Source of the DNA: Pseudolactococcus laudensis
GTDB taxonomy: Bacteria > Bacillota > Bacilli > Lactobacillales > Streptococcaceae
Direction of reading: 5' to 3'
Assembly (NCBI RefSeq): GCF_013449735.1
Contig: NZ_JACBNY010000003.1
Location: forward strand, 113,861-177,860
Length of the DNA: 64,000 nt
The position numbers were made by a program, and so were the translations under genes. The notes below the pieces were generated by a model. The model saw nothing but the letters and a program-made list of their open reading frames with translations. It was not told the origin of the DNA and did no database searches. Positions 60,410-64,000 of this stretch are shown piece by piece (positions within the stretch are counted from its first letter, which is position 1; each line of letters starts with the position of its first letter).

Positions 60410-62746
60410 ATGAATAAAAAAATATTAGACATTTTAGAGTTTGACCAAATCAAAGCACAGATTGCGCAGTCGCTATCGACGTCACAAGGTCAAAATGAAA
60501 TGGCACGTCTATCTCCAATTTCAGATAAGGCACGTATACAGAAATGGTTTGATGAGCTGTCAGAATTTGGTGCGATTGTTCAAGAAAATGGCCCAGTACC
60601 CTTGTCCAACACTGCTGATTTGACGGAAATCCTCCGTCGAATCGAGTTGGATGCGAGTCTGGCTAGTCAAGAATTTGCGAAAATCAAAAAAGCTCTGCGT
60701 TTAGCCAATGAAACGCGGCGTTTTTTTGAACAAGTAGTTAATGTCAGCTTTCCTGTTTTAGGACAGACCATTGATAAATTTGTAGATGTTGCTTACCTTT
60801 TAGGCCTCTTACAAGTCATTGATTCAGCAGGTGCGCTTTCTGATACAGCATCAGATAAATTGTACACATTGCGCCAAAATATCAAAAAAGGTGATGCTGA
60901 AGTCAAGAAAATTCTGGCTGAAATTCTATCGAAATCTCAGTCTAGTTTGACAGAGAGTATCATTACCATTCGTCAAGGCCGTCCAGTTCTTGCTGTCAGA
61001 AGTGACAGTAAAAATAAAATACCAGGTATCGTGCATGATATGAGTGCCTCAGGTCAGACCTTCTATATCGAGCCTAATCGTGTTGTTCAACTTAACAATG
61101 ATATTGCGCAAAAGAAAATTGAAGAAAAAAACGAAGTCGCACGTATCTTGCGTGAACTGGCAGAAGCGATTAAGCCTCATATTGATGATATTCGTCAAAA
61201 TACTTGGTTAATCGGACAGATTGATTTAATCAATGCCAAGTATCGTTATCAGGTTGCCCAAAAAGCGACAGTGCCGCTTATTTCTGACCATAAAGCCATT
61301 AAGCTTTATGCCGCAAGACATCCCTTGATTGATCCCAAAGTTGTTGTCGCCAATGACCTCTTTTTCGACCAGACACTTGAAACGATTGCCATCACTGGCC
61401 CCAATACCGGTGGTAAAACGATTACCCTGAAAACACTGGGTGTCGCCCAGTTGATGGCGCAGTCTGGCCTGCCGATTCTGGCTGATTTGGGCAGTCAAGT
61501 CGGGATATTCACTGAGATTTTCGCTGATATTGGCGACGAGCAATCGATTGCCCAAAGCCTGTCGACCTTCTCAAGTCACATGACTAATATCGTTAAGATT
61601 TTGGATCAGGTGGATGCCAAGAGCCTTGTCCTCTTCGATGAACTCGGTGCAGGAACCGACCCTAAAGAGGGCGCAGCCCTAGCGATTTCAATCCTAGACT
61701 TTCTTAAAAGCAAACACGCGAAAACGCTAGCCACCACGCATTATCCCGAGTTAAAAGCCTATGGCGTCGAATCAGACGGTGTGGAGAACGCCTCAATGGC
61801 CTTCGATTTGGACAACTTCCGCCCAACCTATCGTTTGGTTCAAGGTGTACCTGGACGCTCGAACGCGCTTGAAATTTCACGGCGCTTAGGCTTGCCAACT
61901 CAGATTTTGGAGGAAGCGGCAGGCTTTTTGACTGAGGATGAGCATGATGTTAACGTTATGATTGCCTCGTTAGAGCAAAAAAATCAAGAGATGACTGAGT
62001 CAGCTAAACAGATTAAGGCGTTAGAAAAGGATAATGAGCTTTTACATCACGACTTGTCACGTGCGCTTGAAACCTTTAACCGCGACCGCGAAAAAGAGCT
62101 CAACAAAGCGCGCCAAGAAGCGCAAGACATCGTTAAAGTGGCGGTTGAAGAAGCCGATAACATCCTGAAAAACTTGCAGGAGAAATCGTTACTCAAACCG
62201 CACGAAATAATCGATGCCAAGCACCAATTAGGTGAGTTAGCACCTGAAATTGTCGATTTATCGAAAAATAAAGTCCTCAAAAAAGCTAAGGCCAAGCGTG
62301 GTCTCAAACCAGGTGTTGAAGTCTTGGTGCTGTCCTACAATCAACGCGGAAACTTGATCAGACTGGCAAAAGACGGCCGTTGGGAAGTCCAGATGGGCTT
62401 GATTACGACTAAGCTCTCAGAAGACGAGTTTGAACCGATTGAACCGGAAGAAACGGTTAAGAAAACGAAGACCAAGGCTGTTAAAAAGACGGTTACTTCT
62501 AACATCAAAGCCCAACTTGATTTACGTGGCGTCCGCTATGAGGAGGCGCAGAAGATGTTGGATGATTATATGGACCAAGCCTTGCTTGCCAATCTTCACC
62601 AGATTACCATTGTCCATGGTATCGGGACGGGTGTCATTCGTGATATGGTAAGGGAGTATTTGCAACGCTCGCGCCATGTCAAGTCTTATTCCTATGCACC
62701 GCAGAATGCTGGGGGTAGTGGGGCTAGTATTGTTACTTTGAAATAA
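60410..62746 (+). CDS. mutS2: Endonuclease MutS2
   Basis: The 778-residue protein has the MutS core without mismatch-recognition domain: a helical lever region (about 1-290), an ATPase with Walker A TGPNTGGKTITLKTLG and Walker B LVLFDELGAGTDPKEGAALA, a coiled-coil arm (about 510-600) and a C-terminal Smr nuclease domain with LDLRGVRYEEAQ and IVHGIGTGVI. MutS2 resolves branched DNA and rescues collided ribosomes in Firmicutes. From about 61300 to 62500 the gene is clearly GC-richer than its start. The last base precedes a very stable hairpin. Confidence 0.95.
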   Translation: MNKKILDILEFDQIKAQIAQSLSTSQGQNEMARLSPISDKARIQKWFDELSEFGAIVQENGPVPLSNTADLTEILRRIELDASLASQEFAKIKKALRLANETRRFFEQVVNVSFPVLGQTIDKFVDVAYLLGLLQVIDSAGALSDTASDKLYTLRQNIKKGDAEVKKILAEILSKSQSSLTESIITIRQGRPVLAVRSDSKNKIPGIVHDMSASGQTFYIEPNRVVQLNNDIAQKKIEEKNEVARILRELAEAIKPHIDDIRQNTWLIGQIDLINAKYRYQVAQKATVPLISDHKAIKLYAARHPLIDPKVVVANDLFFDQTLETIAITGPNTGGKTITLKTLGVAQLMAQSGLPILADLGSQVGIFTEIFADIGDEQSIAQSLSTFSSHMTNIVKILDQVDAKSLVLFDELGAGTDPKEGAALAISILDFLKSKHAKTLATTHYPELKAYGVESDGVENASMAFDLDNFRPTYRLVQGVPGRSNALEISRRLGLPTQILEEAAGFLTEDEHDVNVMIASLEQKNQEMTESAKQIKALEKDNELLHHDLSRALETFNRDREKELNKARQEAQDIVKVAVEEADNILKNLQEKSLLKPHEIIDAKHQLGELAPEIVDLSKNKVLKKAKAKRGLKPGVEVLVLSYNQRGNLIRLAKDGRWEVQMGLITTKLSEDEFEPIEPEETVKKTKTKAVKKTVTSNIKAQLDLRGVRYEEAQKMLDDYMDQALLANLHQITIVHGIGTGVIRDMVREYLQRSRHVKSYSYAPQNAGGSGASIVTLK

Positions 62747-62753
62747 AGAATTG

Positions 62754-62818
62754 AAAATGGGCTCTTTAATAAATCGTGTGGGAAAATTTCCCAGGCGATT
62801 TATTAAAGAGCCATTTTT
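62754..62818 (+). terminator. mutS2 terminator with very long stem
   Basis: GGCTCTTTAATAAATCG pairs perfectly with CGATTTATTAAAGAGCC, with an inner GGGAAA/TTTCCC helix and AAAAT/ATTTT at the base. Confidence 0.85.
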
Positions 62819-62890
62819 GTCTGGAGCGTTTTTATTTGAATTACAAGACTTTGAAAGCGCATTCTGAATCACTAATCGAATTGATAATTA

Positions 62891-62899
62891 TGATATAAT
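62891..62899 (+). promoter_or_regulatory. Extended -10 before the last gene
   Basis: TGATATAAT lies 55 bases before the ATG at 62955. GGGAGG (62943-62948) is the ribosome site. Confidence 0.5.
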
Positions 62900-62954
62900 T
62901 AGAGAAACAATTGAACAAAATCAGGATAGTAAAAACTACATAGGGAGGCATAAA

Positions 62955-64000
62955 ATGAATCCGAAAAGTTCGCAGGAAACTATAAGTAAAATTGAAAATG
63001 AGTTATTAAACATCGATGGTGTTATTTGTCGTCATATTGAAAATTCTGACCTATTAGGAAGAGGTGCTGTATCTCAAGATATTTTGTCTCAACTGAGGAA
63101 TTTTGTAGAGCACACGATGTTGAGAATATATGCAGATTCGGCTAATATAAAATTCGATTATGAGTATATCACTGAGGGAATAAAATTTGTTAAGTCGCAA
63201 GGAAAATTGAAATTTTTGCGTAAATTCCACGAGTATCTTCAAATAGTTGCTTCGCATTATACACTTGATTCAGAAAATTCTGAGCGAGTGATGTTGAAAT
63301 ATTATGAATATCCTTTAAAGATAAAAAATTTTATGTTTAAAAAATATTCATTAAATATTTTAGAAAATCTCAATAAATTTCCACTTGATATAGATAAAAA
63401 TACACAAGAATATTATGAAAAAATTGCTGAAAAGGTAGATACTGATAGCAATAATTCTACAAACAATGACAGATACTATGTTCATAAAATCAAACCATTT
63501 TTTGTAAATCAGCGAATTTATTATGAGGTGACTTTTATTCCTGTCAAAGGAAGTGCGAACAAATCTGACAGAACAATTGCTTTTACTACACTAGATTTGT
63601 CAAAAAATTATGCAGTTAAATTATGGACTTATGAAAGCGATATTCAAATTTTAGGTAAGACGATGCCTATTCTGATAATTAAAAAATGGGAAGTTTCAAT
63701 TCGTGCTTGTGAAGTTGAAAATTTTGCAAAGATATTCGGAGTAATTTTGAAGCAAGCAAATAATTTAGGTGAATATCTCGGGTTGATGGATTTCCTAACG
63801 CAAACAGGATTCAATTTAGTAGAATTGCTTGATTTTGATGATAGACGTTATCAAGAAATTCGTGCAAAAATATTATTGAGATATAATGCGAAAATAAGTC
63901 CAATATTTGACATTTTTGATAAATGCCGTGAAATTATAAAAGATAATAAAAACGGATGTAATGTTCTACAATACTTGCTCTACCATCTGAATAATAAAAT
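62955..64000 (+). CDS. Unidentified AT-rich gene with HEPN-like motif, 5' part (runs off window)
   Basis: An open frame of 348 codons runs from the ATG at 62955 (GGGAGG upstream) to the window edge. I do not recognise the family. The first 110 residues look all-helical and contain QLRNFVEHTMLRIYA. Its R48-N49-x3-H53 matches the RNxxxH motif of HEPN ribonuclease domains, which are common in toxin and anti-phage proteins. A beta-rich part follows (about 175-225, with YYEVTFIPVKGS and FTTLDLSKNYAVKLW), then more helices. Base composition changes sharply: 63301-63360 has 6 G or C in 60, against 36 in 60 at 61621-61680 in mutS2. This suggests transferred DNA. The full protein is probably large; any defence role is inference. 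Confidence 0.6.
   Translation, partial: MNPKSSQETISKIENELLNIDGVICRHIENSDLLGRGAVSQDILSQLRNFVEHTMLRIYADSANIKFDYEYITEGIKFVKSQGKLKFLRKFHEYLQIVASHYTLDSENSERVMLKYYEYPLKIKNFMFKKYSLNILENLNKFPLDIDKNTQEYYEKIAEKVDTDSNNSTNNDRYYVHKIKPFFVNQRIYYEVTFIPVKGSANKSDRTIAFTTLDLSKNYAVKLWTYESDIQILGKTMPILIIKKWEVSIRACEVENFAKIFGVILKQANNLGEYLGLMDFLTQTGFNLVELLDFDDRRYQEIRAKILLRYNAKISPIFDIFDKCREIIKDNKNGCNVLQYLLYHLNNK

Overview
The window is chromosomal DNA of a low-GC Gram-positive coccus. It is most likely a lactococcus, possibly of the piscium/raffinolactis (Pseudolactococcus) side. The reasons are the GlnP glutamine permease with two receptor domains fused to the membrane domain, two perfect PurR activator boxes (AWWWCCGAACWWT) at the promoter distance known from lactococci and streptococci, pepQ near ccpA, a DUF4059 gene between an amino-acid ABC transporter and trxB, and tandem pstS and pstB genes. 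No rRNA, tRNA, IS element, prophage or CRISPR array was found. The species call is inference.

Layout. 1-2.8 kb: the start of a YfhO-type membrane protein (cut by the edge), a small DUF4190-like protein and mupG (muropeptide hydrolase). 2.8-8.1 kb: a two-component system divergent from an ABC exporter whose last permease gene carries a frameshift. 8.2-12.3 kb: a polar amino-acid (perhaps cystine) importer, DUF4059 and trxB. 12.4-15.7 kb: secG, rnr, smpB. 16.1-18.5 kb: a UDP-glucose dehydrogenase and a hyaluronan-synthase-like enzyme. 18.8-22.8 kb: a siderophore/iron importer with a flavin reductase. 23-29.3 kb: the pst phosphate system with phoU. 29.4-33.4 kb: an anion permease, a MarR-nitroreductase-DUF1304 operon, a DnaQ-like exonuclease and a TetR regulator. 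33.6-45.6 kb: YhgE/Pip, a HAD phosphatase, a purine permease, ispG, purF, two exporters, queA and nagB. 45.9-55.2 kb: glnPQ, pepQ, gdhA, ccpA, an MFS carrier and an SdpR/SdpI pair. 55.5-62.7 kb: a PadR-DUF1700-DUF4097 operon, the nfnAB bifurcating transhydrogenase, cvpA and mutS2. From 62.95 kb an AT-rich, unidentified gene with a HEPN-like RNxxxH motif runs off the end and may open an accessory (defence-type) island.

Regulatory logic visible in the DNA. mupG and nagB, 43 kb apart, carry near-identical operators (15 of 16 bases), linking cell-wall sugar salvage under a NagR-type repressor. Both pstS genes have 11-bp-phased TTTACA Pho boxes. pbuG and purF both have PurBoxes centred about 77 bp upstream of the predicted start. 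ccpA and mupG carry cre-like sites. Repressor-type operators sit at the marR, tetR/yhgE, sdpRI and padR promoters. Several genes appear to be transcribed without a leader.

The most notable items are the truncated HEPN-like gene at the right edge, the two-gene hyaluronan-type locus, NfnAB together with IspG (ferredoxin/flavodoxin-linked functions not typical of lactic acid bacteria), and a roughly 30-bp-period two-type intergenic repeat present at two sites. All functional calls rest on reading the sequence and remembered family knowledge; no database search was run.
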